A stretch of 64,000 nt of DNA from the NCBI GenBank assembly GCA_963576725.1, contig OY755238.1, positions 29,159,201 through 29,223,200 of the forward strand, read 5' to 3'. The position numbers and the translations under genes are program-made. Under the pieces are notes generated by a model. That model ran no database searches and had not been told where the DNA came from. It saw only the letters and a program-made list of their open reading frames with translations. This DNA comes from Azorinus chamasolen (lineage: Eukaryota > Mollusca > Bivalvia > Cardiida > Solecurtidae). Below are positions 10,680 through 21,922 of this stretch, piece by piece. Each line of letters starts with the position of its first letter. Position 1 is the stretch's first letter.

Positions 10680-10920
10680 ACATTGCCCCTTTCCCTATGT
10701 TTTCTGTGTTTCTATTTTCAATACCTACTGAGTATTCATGTACATTATAATATGTTATAATGATACATTGAAGGTGTAACGTTGTTGCCATTTTAGATAT
10801 GAAAGAAACAGAACTATCAGATTCCATTAGCAAACATAGCAGATCATATAGGAGCCGTCTGGTCTGGATCTACTATGTTTGCAAATGCGTGAAAACACAT
10901 TTATAAGAAGGAAATGGTCA
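10680..10920. mobile_element. T1 TTAA MITE with partial hairpin
   Basis: CCCCTTTCCCTATG ... TAGCAAACATAGCAGATC, then ATATAGGAGCCGTCTGG ... CTATGTTTGCAAATGCGTG. The left inner arm is deleted. Confidence 0.8.
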
Positions 10921-11221
10921 ATCATTTGTTTATATGCTGAAAAAGTAAATCGCAAGAAAACCAGTCGAATAAACACCGAAGAAGACACAAATTGCATGTG
11001 TTTGATATGTAATCCAACAATGTATTAGTATGTATTCGACTCGCGTTTTAGTTTCCCTAACTGTTCAATCAAGGTCGATAATATTCTGTTGTAGAACAAA
11101 AATATTATAAGTATCGTTGAAACGGTTTATTTTGTATCACATGTGTTTTTTTTTTATCTAGGTTCGAATTGAAAATCTTCATAATAATGATTGAACATAA
11201 CAAATATCAAGTTATGTGAAA
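10921..11221. other. No gene seen
   Basis: Unique-looking AT-rich sequence without recognisable features. Confidence 0.5.
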
Positions 11222-11655
11222 TTATTGAAAATATGCGTCCAATGTAGGGAATTCCTCTTTAATAACACCATCTATTGTTGGTAAAAAGCAATCAAGCTCA
11301 TAATCCCTTGAGTATCTGACCATAATGCATCGCCAGATTCTTTCATTACTCAGTGCGAGGGTACTCGAGAAATGTGGCAGGTTTACGAACATTGATAATC
11401 TGTACGGCTCTCAATGGAAACTATGTCATTAAGAGATCTGAATAGGAATTACCCTGATTTCCTTATTAGCCTGACAATATTTTGTTATAGTGCATCTTCT
11501 AACAGGTTAATATATGCAAATGGGGATAAGTCTAAGACCCTGTGACACGGAAAGAATCCTATTTCTCGTAGATTGTCAACAACGGCATCAAACCTAAATA
11601 TCATATCATTTTCCCTTCTGCCGATAGAGTTTCTAACCACCAGACAGAATTCCGG
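11222..11655 (-). pseudogene. Possible decayed coding remnant, unknown family
   Basis: On the minus strand, 11655-11488 is open for about 56 codons with protein-like composition (a segment reads FFPCHRVLDLSPF). A second open stretch in another frame, about 11395-11225, includes SNERIWRCIMVRYSRDY and then KEEFPTLDAY before a stop at 11224-11222. Stops and a frame change separate the two, as expected of a pseudogene. I do not recognise the family. It could also be chance open frame. Confidence 0.28.
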
Positions 11656-11779
11656 TCAATCAGTAATTTTACTAATTCCCTAGTGTTTTATTAGAGCCCT
11701 TGGAGTTTGCGATTCGTATTCTATGCAGTAAAGCCTCATCAGACCGGATTTCTAGTAAAGACAGACTTATATCGTTTTT

Positions 11780-11935
11780 GAAAGTTAGCTGATTAATGTA
11801 GGGTGAACGTCATGATGAAATCTCCTTTGGGAGCTTTCTACATGCCTTTCACTCTGCATTCAGCTGTCATCTGTCTTACAGACCGGCGCTGGTAGTATTT
11901 ATAACGTTGGTTTTAGAGGGGGTTCACAGTAGTAA
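11780..11935. mobile_element. H1 hairpin MITE
   Basis: GCTGATTAATGTAGGGTGAAC ... AATCTCCTTTGGGAGCTTTC ... CTGCATTCAGCTGTCATCTG, with the right end TTTAGAGGGGGTTCACAGTA. Confidence 0.75.
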
Positions 11936-12261
11936 CACAATCATTTCTACCGACAAACTTGACCACCTAGGCTTTACTAAGTTTTGCGTTAAGTATTGCG
12001 TGTAGTTGACACAGATGTCTGAAAACTGAAAACATATGTGAAAAACATTCCTTTACTGTCTTTGATTGCTACCAGATGCACGGATAAATGTTCCATTTCT
12101 GAATCGTTATACATGTTGAGGTAACTGGTGTCGACATACATGTACCATACCATTCTATAATTATAACTAAAACTATAACTATGTCGTGCTATGCTATGCT
12201 TTCTATGCTACGCTCCACCATGTTACACAGTACTACACTATACTACACCCCACTACACTAA

Positions 12262-12468
12262 TACAGCAAAACCCCGCTAATGCGAGCACTTAATAAATAG
12301 CCATTGACGTCGTATAATGCAGTTGGTTGCTTAATGCAGGACGAAAGTTATGCAGAAAGCTCCTGTAGGAGCTTTCAGCATAACTCTTGCCCTGCATTAA
12401 ACAACCACCTGCCTCAATGACCCATAGTTATACCTCTATTTGGTGGTCGCATTAGAGGGGTTTTACTA
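12262..12468. mobile_element. H1 MITE, full length with both ends
   Basis: The best complete H1 copy. TACAGCAAAACCCCGCTAATG at the left faces CGCATTAGAGGGGTTTTACTA at the right. A long central hairpin has TTGCTTAATGCAGG arms and the centre AAGCTCCTGTAGGAGCTT. TA at both edges suggests TA target choice. Confidence 0.88.
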
Positions 12469-12757
12469 CCTTTATGCAAGGCAAAAGTAGTGCAGAAAAC
12501 TCACAAAGGAACTACCTCCAGTGTTGAGAAAGTATGTGGTCACTTTAGAGAGACTTTCCTACATGTATAAATACGTAACCATGTCTTAAATTTGGGATGA
12601 CCAGATTCTTTACCCATTTGCTACTTATCGCGATTTAACGCGCATTTGCAAGCATTTTGGATCAAGATCAGACGGCGAGTAACTTGACCAAGTCGGTCAC
12701 TCGGTCAGCAGTTTCTCAAACACTTGAACACATCGGGTTTATGTGAAAATTGTACCT

Positions 12758-12936
12758 GGGTCCATGCTTATAAAGCTTTTTATTTGAGTCTGAGATCGTT
12801 CTCAAACTTTTGATTGGTCAGATGTGAGTTCTCATGCTTTTGATTGGTCAGATATGCGCCAAAGGCTCAAATCTGACCAATCAAAAACTTGAGAACGAAC
12901 TCAGACTCAAGTAAAAGCTTTATAAGCATGGACCCT
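12758..12936. mobile_element. H3 inverted-repeat element
   Basis: GGGTCCATGCTTATAAAGC at the left is matched exactly by GCTTTATAAGCATGGACCC at the right. Internal TGATTGGTCAGAT motifs (two tandem copies) face ATCTGACCAATCA. It is entirely palindromic apart from the tandem duplication in the left arm. Confidence 0.85.
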
Positions 12937-12979
12937 GATCGCAGTTTCGCAGACATTATTGTTTTCAGCAGACCAAGCG

Positions 12980-13229
12980 TTAACTCTTTTAATGTTTAAT
13001 GTTTATTCCGAATGTCGTACCTACTGAATATTCATGGACAAAATAGTAATACTGCAATATTGAAAGTGGAACATTGTTGCCAATTTAGAAAGTAAAGAAA
13101 AAGAAATATCAAAATCAATTAGCAAACAGAGCAGACCCTGATCAGACGGCTCCTATAGAAGCCGTTTGATCTGGGTCTTCTCCTTTTGCATATGCGGGAA
13201 AATGCGTTTATACGACGGAAAAGGGTTAA
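12980..13229. mobile_element. T1 TTAA MITE
   Basis: TTAACTCTTTTAATG ... CGGAAAAGGGTTAA. The hairpin is centred on GGCTCCTATAGAAGCC with one unpaired change. TTAA is intact at both ends. Confidence 0.88.
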
Positions 13230-13607
13230 AGAGCATAGCACATTCATTTTTGTTTCCTTCTCATATCGTATTTCCATTAACGTAATATCAAAATAATGGA
13301 ACAACAGAATAAGAATCGGGATTGCAGATTACTTATAAATAAAAAAGCCATCATACAGATTCAAATAGGGTATCCGGCAGAATGTTAAGATATAATCATA
13401 CGTATGCATTTGGCGATATTGAACCTAGTCACTGTATCCATATAAAAGATATACAAGTAGCTTTAAGCTTTAATTATCTTTGTACATCATGAATATTCGT
13501 ATAAGAAACACATCATGATTGTAAATTAGATTGGCTTTATAATGGTATACATGTATGACCTGAGGAATGTTTGGCCATATTACAAAATTGTAGAAGCATA
13601 TCATGCC

Positions 13608-13856
13608 TTAACCCTTTCCCTGTTCTGTGTTTATTACAAATTTCAATACGTACTGAATATTCATGGACAAAAAGGTTATAATGAACTATGGAAGGTGGAG
13701 AATTGTAGCCATTTTAGAAGTTAAAGACACAGATCTTTGAAAATCCAATAGCAAACAGAGTAGACCCTGATCAGACGGCTCCTCTAGGAGCCGTCTGATC
13801 TGGGTCTACTCTGTTTGCAGATGCGTAAAACACGTTTATATGAGGGAAAGGGTTAA
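13608..13856. mobile_element. T1 TTAA MITE, near-consensus
   Basis: TTAACCCTTTCCCTGTTC ... GAGGGAAAGGGTTAA. The hairpin is centred on GGCTCCTCTAGGAGCC. Its right TTAA (13853-13856) is also the left TTAA of the next copy. Confidence 0.93.
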
Positions 13857-14104
13857 CCATTTACTCTATAAATACGCCTTTCAACGTATCTGCAAAAGAG
13901 TAGACCCAGATCAGACGGCTCTATATGAGCCGTTTGGTCAGGGTCTGTTCTGTTTGCTTACGAAATTATATAGATCTGATTCTACAGGTTCTACCATGGC
14001 CTAACATTCATGTGTCCATGTGCTATTATAAAAACAAAAATAATCTAATTAATATTCATGACATCATTAATTATAACATGAATATTCATAAAGCAAAGGG
14101 TTAT
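13853..14104. mobile_element. T1b TTAA MITE chained to the previous copy
   Basis: TTAACCATTTACTCTATAAATACG ... AAAGCAAAGGGTTAT. The hairpin is centred on CGGCTCTATATGAGCCG. The right TTAA has mutated to TTAT. Confidence 0.85.
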
Positions 14105-14133
14105 GTAAGCACAGCTCCTACAGCTTTATCCCT

Positions 14134-14384
14134 TTAAACCTTTCCCTGTTCTACGTTTATTTCAAATTACAATACCTACTGAATGTTTATGGACAAACTA
14201 TTTATATTGAATTATGGAAGATGGAATATTGTAGCCATTTTACAAAGTAAAAAAACCCACTCCTTTCAAATTCCATTAGCAAACAGAGCAGACCCTGATC
14301 AGACGGCTCCTATAGGAGCCGTCTTATCTTGGTCTATTCTGTTTGCAAGTGCGTTAAAACACGATTATATGAAGGAAAGGGCGA
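14134..14384. mobile_element. T1 TTAA MITE
   Basis: TTAAACCTTTCCCTGTTC ... GAAGGAAAGGGCGAT. The hairpin is centred on GGCTCCTATAGGAGCC. The right TTAA is lost. Confidence 0.88.
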
Positions 14385-15228
14385 TAGTACATGTACAAAC
14401 AATTTAATGAAACATATAGCAGTAAATGTTTATCAATTATGTATCCCATGGCAATCATTCTACATTGTAATGGGATCAGTGCATGAATACTGGGGTAACC
14501 CTTATCTTCTTTTCACCATGCAGTACTATATGTTTGCCGTTCTCGTAAAAAGGCGAGAAAACGCGTAATATCTTGTCTTTATTTATAATGACGTCATATG
14601 GAATGTCGTTGAAAATGTAAACGTCGATCTTCAAATTTTAAAGAAGCAGATTGTACTGTGCGATAAACATCATCTCAGAATGACGTCACAAATGGAATAT
14701 AATTATACATCTTGAAAATATAAACCGATAGCTAGTGAGCATTTACATCACGTGACAGTCCAATATAAATCCGTATTGTATGGCTGAAATCAATATTGGA
14801 CTATCCAATATGAGTTCATGTCAGATTAACATGTCACAATAACTCATGCGCAGCCGTGAAACACTATATTGCGCTCGGTGTCCAATATAGCTATTCACGG
14901 ATGTGAACCCGTCCAACAGATTTCAGTACGAGGCTCAACAGTGTTTAATATAATAAATAAATACGAATAAATCCACACTTCAACTTATGTCTGAATCTCA
15001 TTTCCGGTGCGACGATTACGCCCAGATGGTAACTGATATATTTCAACATGCAACACGAAAATAAAGAAATTTAGTGTATTCTCCGGTCTTAATTGGTTTA
15101 AACACATCTAATTTTCTGAAATATACAACATGCTAAATTTTCATTAATCCTTCTAATGCTCAAGAAAAGATTACCTGTCCAACCTCTGATCTGCTGACGT
15201 TTTACTTGCTTCCGTTTCGATTGGACGT
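14385..15228. other. No gene seen
   Basis: AT-rich DNA with several ATTGGAC / GTCCAATAT inverted motifs (about 14758-14883) but no defined element or coding sequence. Confidence 0.45.
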
Positions 15229-15466
15229 TTAACCCTCCTCTTGCTGAATTTTAAAATACATTTCTCCTTCTTTACCCATGCCCTGTTGTATAATTATATA
15301 TATCTTCACTGTGCAATCAGTGCTGTGGAGTGCACTGGTTGCACAATCAACTTGTAAATAGTGCAGATCCTGATGAGACAGCTCCTGCAGGAGCTGTCTC
15401 ATCTGGGTCTTCACTATTTACATGTACCTGTAGGTATATTGACGTGAATAGCAAGCGATGGGTTAA
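15229..15466. mobile_element. T3 TTAA MITE
   Basis: TTAACCCTCCTCTTGCTGAA ... ATAGCAAGCGATGGGTTAA. The hairpin is TAAATAGTGCAGATCCTG / GGGTCTTCACTATTTACA centred on GCTCCTGCAGGAGC. Confidence 0.9.
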
Positions 15467-15566
15467 GAAACTACTGACCGAGTGTCAAACAGCTTGGTAC
15501 CTGATAAAATGCCGAGTTACTCGGTGTCTCATTTCGAACCAAGCTATTTGCACAAGGAGGGTTAAT
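15467..15566. mobile_element. T4 MITE, short
   Basis: ACTGACCGAGTGTCAAAC ... CCGAGTTACTCGGTGTCTC ... AAGGAGGGTTAA. It directly follows the T3 copy. Confidence 0.65.
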
Positions 15567-15836
15567 ATCTAAGAAAGGTAGGGAAGAAAGTTGGAAGCTT
15601 ATTAATTTCCCCTCCTTCCCTAAAGCAGTTGTTTATTGCTTTGAATGATAAATAACGTATATTTCAAGTCACGCATTATCTGAAATTCTTTTTTTCCATT
15701 ATACAGATATAATGGACGCTTGATATATTTGTCGAAATAACACAAAAACACAACATTAAGATAATAAGAACAGAAGATAATCAAAATGATTGGAACGGAA
15801 GTGAGCGTGTGGTGGATACAAAACGTTTCACTTTAA

Positions 15837-15975
15837 CCCATTCCTTCCCTCCTAGGCTATTTTTAGATATAAACGCTTTGAATAAATCTACCGAAAAGGA
15901 GCATTTACTAGAAAAAATGAACATTTAAGAATTGTGTAGTTTTGAAACCATTGTGAAAAATAGAGCAGTCTAAAA
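15837..15975. mobile_element. T2 MITE, truncated
   Basis: TTTAACCCATTCC ... GAAAAGGAGCATTTACTAG ... AAACCATTGTGAAAAATAG. The sequence breaks off at the start of the hairpin. Confidence 0.75.
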
Positions 15976-16009
15976 GTTATACTCGTATCTCCGAATGTCG
16001 AATAGCTCA

Positions 16010-16228
16010 ACCCTTCTCTTTCTGAATTCTAAAATATATTTGTCCTTCTTTACACATGTCCTGTTGTATAATTACATAAATATTCACTGTCCAATCAATG
16101 CTGTGGAGTGCACAGCCAACTTGTAAATAATGCAGACTCTGAAGAGACAGCTCCTGTAGGAGCTGTCTTATCAGGGCCTGCACTATTTACAGGTACATGT
16201 AGGTATATTGATGTGAACAGCAAGAGTT
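16010..16228. mobile_element. T3 MITE
   Basis: TCAACCCTTCTCTTTCTGAA ... GTGAACAGCAAGAGTTTAG. The hairpin is centred on GCTCCTGTAGGAGC. Both TTAAs are eroded. Confidence 0.85.
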
Positions 16229-16329
16229 TAGAGTTTGGCTTACAGTGGGAATTTATGCTATTTGTCCTTTCAAGGCTGACCTTTCAAATTGACTACAGTA
16301 TAACCTGTCTTAAGGGGTTTAATTATGGG

Positions 16330-16480
16330 TCTGCAATGCAGGTGGTACATGTAGCTTAATGCAGGTTATAAGTAATGCAGAAAGCTCATATAGGAGCTTT
16401 CTGAAATACTGTTGTTCTGTATTAAGCAACCATCTGCTTTTAAGACTCATATGTTCAATAAATAAAGGGTCGCTTACGAC
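16330..16480. mobile_element. H1 hairpin MITE
   Basis: AGCTTAATGCAGGTTATAAG ... AAAGCTCATATAGGAGCTTTC ... TATTAAGCAACCATCTG. Confidence 0.75.
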
Positions 16481-16844
16481 AGGTAATATTTTATTCATAA
16501 ATTCAATCAGATCAAGATCACCTTAAATATTCAATACTTCTTTATAAAGAAAAGGTGTAACATGACAAGCAGTGCAGACCCTGATGATGTCTTCTCTAGA
16601 AACCATCTTATCTAGTTTTACACTTTCTGCAAAGGGCATTAAACTGGTTACCCCCTTACTTCATTGTAAAATTTACATGGGATGATATAATGTTCACTAC
16701 TCTTGACGTTAATGCAACAAGAGAAAAAACACTCTTCTTGGTACGGAAGGCGAGAGGACTATCGTTTGTTCGCTAGCGGCTGTGTAATACACTAGAGTCG
16801 CGCTAAAGCGATTACATAATTTATCAACATAAGAATCTTCAACC

Positions 16845-16985
16845 ACGGAGGTTGTTGCTTAAAAAAGGATAAAGGTCATGCAGACAGCTCATATAGGAGC
16901 TATTTGCATTACCTTTGTCCTTCGTTAAGCTACCAGAAGTGGACTACTTCTTTCGAGTGGTCGTACTAGACGACTCGACTGTACA
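16845..16985. mobile_element. H1 hairpin MITE, diverged
   Basis: GGTTGTTGCTTAAAAAAGG ... CAGCTCATATAGGAGC ... CTTCGTTAAGCTACC, then TCGTACTAGACGAC near the right end. Confidence 0.65.
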
Positions 16986-17041
16986 ATGTGCCTGTCCTTT
17001 CCGACTTCCATAGATATACAATACAGGCGTTAACTTTGACG

Positions 17042-17256
17042 TTAACTCTTTCACTGCCAGATTTTGTCGTCTGCAAACTTTGTCGTCTGCTCTAATTTTA
17101 TTTTTTCTTATTGTTCTTCATTTTGTTTGGAAACAGTCATAATAACAAACAGATTGGATACTGATGAAACCCCGAGTTATTCGCGTCTCATCTGGATCCA
17201 AGCTTTTGCATAGGTACATGTAGTCACAGGTGCAACATTGGCAGAGAAAAAGTTAA
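17042..17256. mobile_element. T4 TTAA MITE
   Basis: TTAACTCTTTCACTGCCAG, TTTGTCGTCTGC repeats, hairpin ACTGATGAAACCCCGAG / CGCGTCTCATCTGGATCC, and the end GGCAGAGAAAAAGTTAA. Confidence 0.85.
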
Positions 17257-17642
17257 AGTAAAGCTATTGGCGGAGCTAGTAAAATTGCGTATTTATACCA
17301 CGTGACATCAAATATCGATCTTGAAACAAATATGTATTATTTCCTGTCACTTACAAAAATTCAATTTGACATGCAATGTATTCGTTGCCAAGGTTTCCAT
17401 ATAATATAGTCTATGTGTGATTGCCAGTTTCCACGGTTCGAAAGATGTGCGTCAAAATGTCTGTGAGAGTGAACCCCAGAGATTTCTTTGTTCAACATCA
17501 ATACAGTTATATTTACGTGTGAGACTTGTAGAGTTCGAAAAAATAACAGCCATGTTTTGCACTTCCGCTTATCGTTTTGATATCAGATCGTTTTGATATC
17601 AGTCTTGGTAAATTGCGTGTCTATACTGAAGAGAAATAATGT

Positions 17643-17866
17643 TTAACCAATTTCCTCATATTGGCGCCTTTTGACGCCTCAGTAGAAGTTACTTTTCGGA
17701 ACCATTGTGATAAATAGAGCCTTTGCTCCACATGAGCAAACGGTCTATTTATCACAATGGTTTAAAAACTACGCAATTTTACTTGCCTTTTTGTAGTAAA
17801 TGCTCCTTTTCAGTAGATTTAGTTAAAGAGGTTGGATCTAAAAATAGCCCGTGAGGTCATTGGTTA
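17643..17866. mobile_element. T2 TTAA MITE
   Basis: TTAACCAATTTCCTCATATT ... GAGGTCATTGGTTAA. The hairpin is centred near TTTGCTCCACATGAGCAAA. TTAA is present at both ends. Confidence 0.9.
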
Positions 17867-17997
17867 AGTGAATTAACGCTTACACGCATAGAGTATCATC
17901 CCACACCCACCCAACCCACCCAAAACACCAAACTCTTCTCAGCAAATTTACAGTGGAACCCCGACATCTCGATCGTTAAGGAACAAAACAAATTACT

Positions 17998-18259
17998 TTA
18001 ACCCTTCGCTTGCTATTAACGTCAATATAAATGTACCTACCTGTAAATAGTGAAGACCCAGATGAGACAGCTCCTGCAGGAGCTGTCTCAACAGGGTCTG
18101 CACTATTTACAAGTTGATTGTGCAACCAGTGCACTCCATAGCAGTAATTTCACAGCGAAATACTTGTACATGTACACAGTGAAGATATATGTAATTATGC
18201 AACAGGGCATTGGTAAAGAAGGAGAAATGTATTTTAAATTCAAACAAGAGAACGGTTAA
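17998..18259. mobile_element. T3 TTAA MITE (nested)
   Basis: TTAACCCTTCGCTTGCTATT ... CAAACAAGAGAACGGTTAA. The hairpin is TGTAAATAGTGAAGACC / GGTCTGCACTATTTACA centred on GCTCCTGCAGGAGC. Confidence 0.92.
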
Positions 18260-18304
18260 GATGACGGGAGTTTTGGGCAGTCTATTTCTAACATGGGGTA
18301 TCAA

Positions 18305-18392
18305 TGATCAATGTAGGTCGAAAGTAATGCTGAAAGCTACATTAGGACTTTCCGGCATTACGTACATGTGCCACCTGCATCAAGCTTTCGCA
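18305..18392. mobile_element. H1 hairpin (nested)
   Basis: AATGTAGGTCGAAAGTAATG ... AAGCTACATTAGGACTTTCC ... CACCTGCATCAAGCTTT. Homology to the second duplication copy begins immediately after it. Confidence 0.7.
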
Positions 18393-18556
18393 TTTCTTTA
18401 TAGATATATGCAGAGGTGAATTTTAGGGCAAATGTGTATTACCAATTATGGAAGGGACCGAATTTTTATGAGAGTTATATCGAACTTCGAGTTATCCGAG
18501 TTCGAGATACGGGGGTTCCATTGGGGTAAGAAAACAATTAACCCGTCTGGATCGAG

Positions 18557-18690
18557 GTTACAGAGGTCACGATAAGATTCGTAAATTAAAACATTTTCAA
18601 GATTAACTTTTTATTTCTCCACCATAGGTTAGTTGAGAAATGACGATTTTAGTATTTCAGTACGCATCTTTATCTGTAGCTTTGGGTTAG
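18557..18690. mobile_element. H2 MITE with lost hairpin
   Basis: CAGAGGTCACGATAAGATTCG ... TTTCTCCACCATAGG, then TTGAGAAATGACGATTTTAG ... TTATCTGTAGCTTTGGG. The central palindrome is missing. The same state occurs in copy B (30040-30175). Confidence 0.7.
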
Positions 18691-18917
18691 ACTATTGCAT
18701 GATCTGGCATCCCGTTCGGTTGCAGGTGGTTGCGAAGTGCTATGGTAGCCTCATACAAGTGCATTGTCAATATGTTAAAATGCTAGTATCAAGATTTAAC
18801 TCTTTACCTAATGAATATTTATGTAATATACATTAACTTTATGAACATCGATTAGATGAAATTTCAATGACGTTATATGACAATTAGACCTTTTAATCAT
18901 GACAGAAAGGTAGTATC

Positions 18918-18968
18918 TGAATGATGATGATGATGATGATGGTGATTATGACGATGATGATAATGATA
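18918..18968. repeat. GAT-type microsatellite
   Basis: An imperfect (GAT)n run. The copy B counterpart is at about 30440-30470, where a short tandem duplication (TGTAGTTTCAGAATAGTGG, twice at about 30394 and 30425) lies next to it. Confidence 0.85.
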
Positions 18969-19199
18969 AACAAATCAGCAAATAACTATTCACGGTGTCA
19001 TTATTGTCATGAATAGTCAACAGGGAAAGGCTTGAAGCATATTCAAACTGCTTAAGAAATTGAAGCAGGGGTGACATGTCATTTTGCAGACGACATTTGC
19101 GTAACGTGCTAAGTAGACTTCTGCTAATGTCTTTCACAGTTTGTGCAACATCTGCCACGAAATGTTTATTACAAATCACACCTCACTTGTACAATAGCA

Positions 19200-19445
19200 G
19201 AAGGGTTAGGTAATAATTGCTTTTTTCAAATGTCACCTGCCGCTCGAAGTATTTGTCGTCTGCTATTGCCTTTCGTTTTTAGATTTCTCCTTGTTTTGTT
19301 ACAAAAAAAGAAAGAAAACAAATAACCATAATGCCAAACAGTATTGAGCCCTGACGAGACGCCGAATTACGCCGAGTTACTCGGCGTCTCTTTTGGATCC
19401 AATCTGTGTGCATGGTATTCACAGATGCAACATTGGCAATCAAAC
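19200..19445. mobile_element. T4 MITE
   Basis: AGAAGGGTTAGGTAATAATTG ... GTATTTGTCGTCTGC ... hairpin CGCCGAGTTACTCGGCG ... ACATTGGCAATC. The copy B counterpart spans about 30716-30962. Confidence 0.7.
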
Positions 19446-19927
19446 TAAAATAATGCTGAAATTCCGTCACCAGACCATCGATACAGGGCAATAGTAGGTA
19501 GGATGTTCACTAAGTATAGGTTAGTGTTTGTTAGTCATTATTTACAAAAATAAAGTGGCCTAGCGGTGCGCAGTCCCGCGACCGATCTATTTTGTAAATG
19601 CTGATTAACACGCACTAATTCCGTGATTGAAATTATGTTTACAAAATGCCACGCGCTTTATGTAACTTACATATTCGTCACCGCCGAAGTCAATCGAAAC
19701 TTACTAAATCACCTAGACAATTTGAAAAATACTGCAAAAACATTGGACAAATATAATTTCAATCGCTAATATATCAAAACATTTTCTTGACATAACAGCA
19801 AAAACAAAATATATCGGCGTTAAAACGCACCTGGCTTTGGTCGTAAAGTCTCTGCATGTTCAATATTCATCTAAAAACTAATGACATAATTAATATTTAT
19901 TAGCTGATATCTTATAATCGTGTATTA

Positions 19928-20141
19928 AATACAACCTCTCTATAACGGCCACTAAATTACATTAAATATATTGTGTTAAAGGGTTAAAGGCATGTGGCTG
20001 CTTAAAGCAAGGTGAAAGTAAAACAGAACGCTTCTATAAGAGCGTTCTGTTTTACTTTCAACTTGCTTTAAGCAGTCACCTGCCCTAAATACCAACTAAT
20101 TAACACGATTTAGTGGCCGCTATAGAGAGGTTTTACTGTAT
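19928..20141. mobile_element. H1-related MITE (AGTGGCCGCTATAGAG ends)
   Basis: ACAACCTCTCTATAACGGCC at the left faces GGCCGCTATAGAGAGGTT at the right. The hairpin is GCTTAAAGCAAGGTGAAAG / CTTTCAACTTGCTTTAAGC, centred on ACGCTTCTATAAGAGCGT. In copy B the left half is deleted (30970-31085). Confidence 0.85.
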
Positions 20142-20300
20142 TAAAACAATATGTTTACCTTGTTATAAACTGTAGAACCGCATCAATATCCAAAAGCAAA
20201 CAGAGCAGACACTGATTAGACGGATCAAACATGACTCGTCTGAACAATGTGTACACTGCTTGAAAAGGCGTTCATACAAATGTACGAGGGGCGTGGTTAA

Positions 20301-20535
20301 TTAAGACATTACCTCATGGGCTATTTTTAGATACAATCTCTTTGAATTAATCTACCAAAAAGGGACATTAAGTATAGAAAAGGATAATTTTAGAATTGTG
20401 TAGTTTTGAAACCATTGCGATAAATAGAGCATTTGCTCCCTTGGAGCAAATGCTCTATTTATCACAATGGTTTCGCAAAGCGACTACATGTGTTACAGAG
20501 TCGTCAAAAGGCGTCCATATGAAGGAATGGGTTAA
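20301..20535. mobile_element. T2 TTAA MITE
   Basis: TTAAGACATTACCTCATGGG ... GAAGGAATGGGTTAA. The hairpin is centred on TTTGCTCCCTTGGAGCAAA. Present in both copies (31246-31475). Confidence 0.9.
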
Positions 20536-21054
20536 TGTGATTGCACCCTCAGACAACACAAGAGGATTACTTTACATGAAAAGCCCAACGCATTTGTATA
20601 TATAACCATTTCCCAACTGCTAACAGGTTTGCTGAACTTTGAGCATTATTTAACTCCCTCTATTCGATCATAGCAAATGTTTTTTAACTATTGCCAAACA
20701 GCTCAGATACTGATACTGAGACTGGATTACTCGGAGTCTGACGTGTGTCCAACCTTTTACAATAGTAAATCAGAACGCAGTCACGTTTAAGCCCCCAGTA
20801 GCCATTTTTGGCTACTGACCCTATGGTCAGCTTTATTATTTAATATGCTTAATGTTTAATGTTTTTCGTCTTGATATGTGTCCCGTTATGTTTTGTCTTG
20901 TGGATGTGCCGTTTCTTGTTTGATGGTGTTTGGTGCGGTGGCATTTCGTATGTGGCTCTCCCTGTTTGACTATATTTCCAAATTGTAGCGGCAGAACGTT
21001 TGAATACAGTACAGCCTGTCCTAAGCGTTCATTCATTTACTGAACATGGTAGAC

Positions 21055-21468
21055 TTAAACAAGCAGATTGTTGCTTAATGCAGGGAAAAAGTAATACAGA
21101 AAGCTTCTATAGAAGCTTTCTGCATTACTTTTGACCTGCATTAAGCTACCACCTGCCTTACAGACCCATAATTAGACCTCTTTTTTGATGGCCGCTTAAC
21201 CCTTTCCCTTATACAAACGTGTTTTCACGCATTTGCAAACAGAGTAAACCCAGATCAGACGGCTCCTAGAGGAGCCGTCTGATCAGGATCTGCTCTGTTT
21301 GCTACTATATTTTTATAGAACTGTTTCTTTGCTTTCTAAAATGTCTACAATGTTCCACCTTTCATATTTCTTTATAACTATTTTGTTAATGAATATTCAG
21401 TAGGTATTGAAATTTGGTCTAAATACAGAACAGAAAAAGGTTTAAGACATGTTGTACTGTACCATATA
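21055..21468. mobile_element. H1 MITE interrupted by a T1 insertion
   Basis: The H1 left part (TTGCTTAATGCAGGG ... AAGCTTCTATAGAAGCTT ... CTGCATTAAGC) runs to GATGGCCGC. T1 then intervenes (21196-21445), and H1 resumes with GACATGTTGTACTGTACC. Copy B has the uninterrupted join at 32085-32105 but has lost the hairpin. Confidence 0.9.
21196..21445. mobile_element. T1 TTAA MITE, copy-A-specific insertion
   Basis: TTAA at 21196-21199 and 21442-21445 flank 242 bp starting CCCTTTCCCTTATACAAACG. The hairpin is centred on GGCTCCTAGAGGAGCC. Copy B carries one TTAA at the equivalent place (GGCCGCTTAAGACAGG, near 32088), so TTAA is the duplicated target. Confidence 0.97.
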
Positions 21469-21664
21469 GAGAACTGTTCAATATGTCATAAAGTACAAAT
21501 ACTTTCATGATAATTATATTGTATGATGTTCTACTTAGAACGTACAAATCACCCAATTAGTTTTCCTCTCAAAGGTATTATTATCTTCCATTGATGTGCA
21601 CTTCAATAGATTTCAGATTTGTTCTTCGTTCAGACCGGCTAATAAAAACGCTTATTCTAGAACA

Positions 21665-21852
21665 TTAAATACTTTCGCTGCCAAATATCGCCGTCTACAG
21701 AATTTGTCGTCTGCTATATTTTTCATTTGTTTAATGTTTTCTGAATTTCTTTAAAAACGTTGCCATAGTAACAAACAGTTTGACTCACAGTTGGATGCCG
21801 GAACCATAGGTACATGAAATCACAGATGCGATATTGACATTAAAATGGTTAA
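21665..21852. mobile_element. T4 TTAA MITE with lost hairpin
   Basis: TTAAATACTTTCGCTGCC ... GTCGTCTGC ... AACAGTTTGACTC, GATATTGACATTAAAATGGTTAA. The copy B counterpart is near 32310-32500. Confidence 0.75.
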
Positions 21853-21922
21853 AGCCAACAGTTCATCTGCAGTTCATCGTAGCGCCGAAACACTTCCACG
21901 TCAAGTCGTGACTGATATTGTG

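Larger units (their letters stand above)
17950..18527. mobile_element. pogo-like MITE (CAGTGGAACCCCG ends) with two nested MITEs
   Basis: The left end ACAGTGGAACCCCGACATCTCG and right end CGAGATACGGGGGTTCCATTG are inverted repeats. A T3 element (17998-18259) and an H1 element (about 18305-18392) lie inside. The left breakpoint of the large tandem duplication (about 18390) also falls inside it. Confidence 0.75.
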
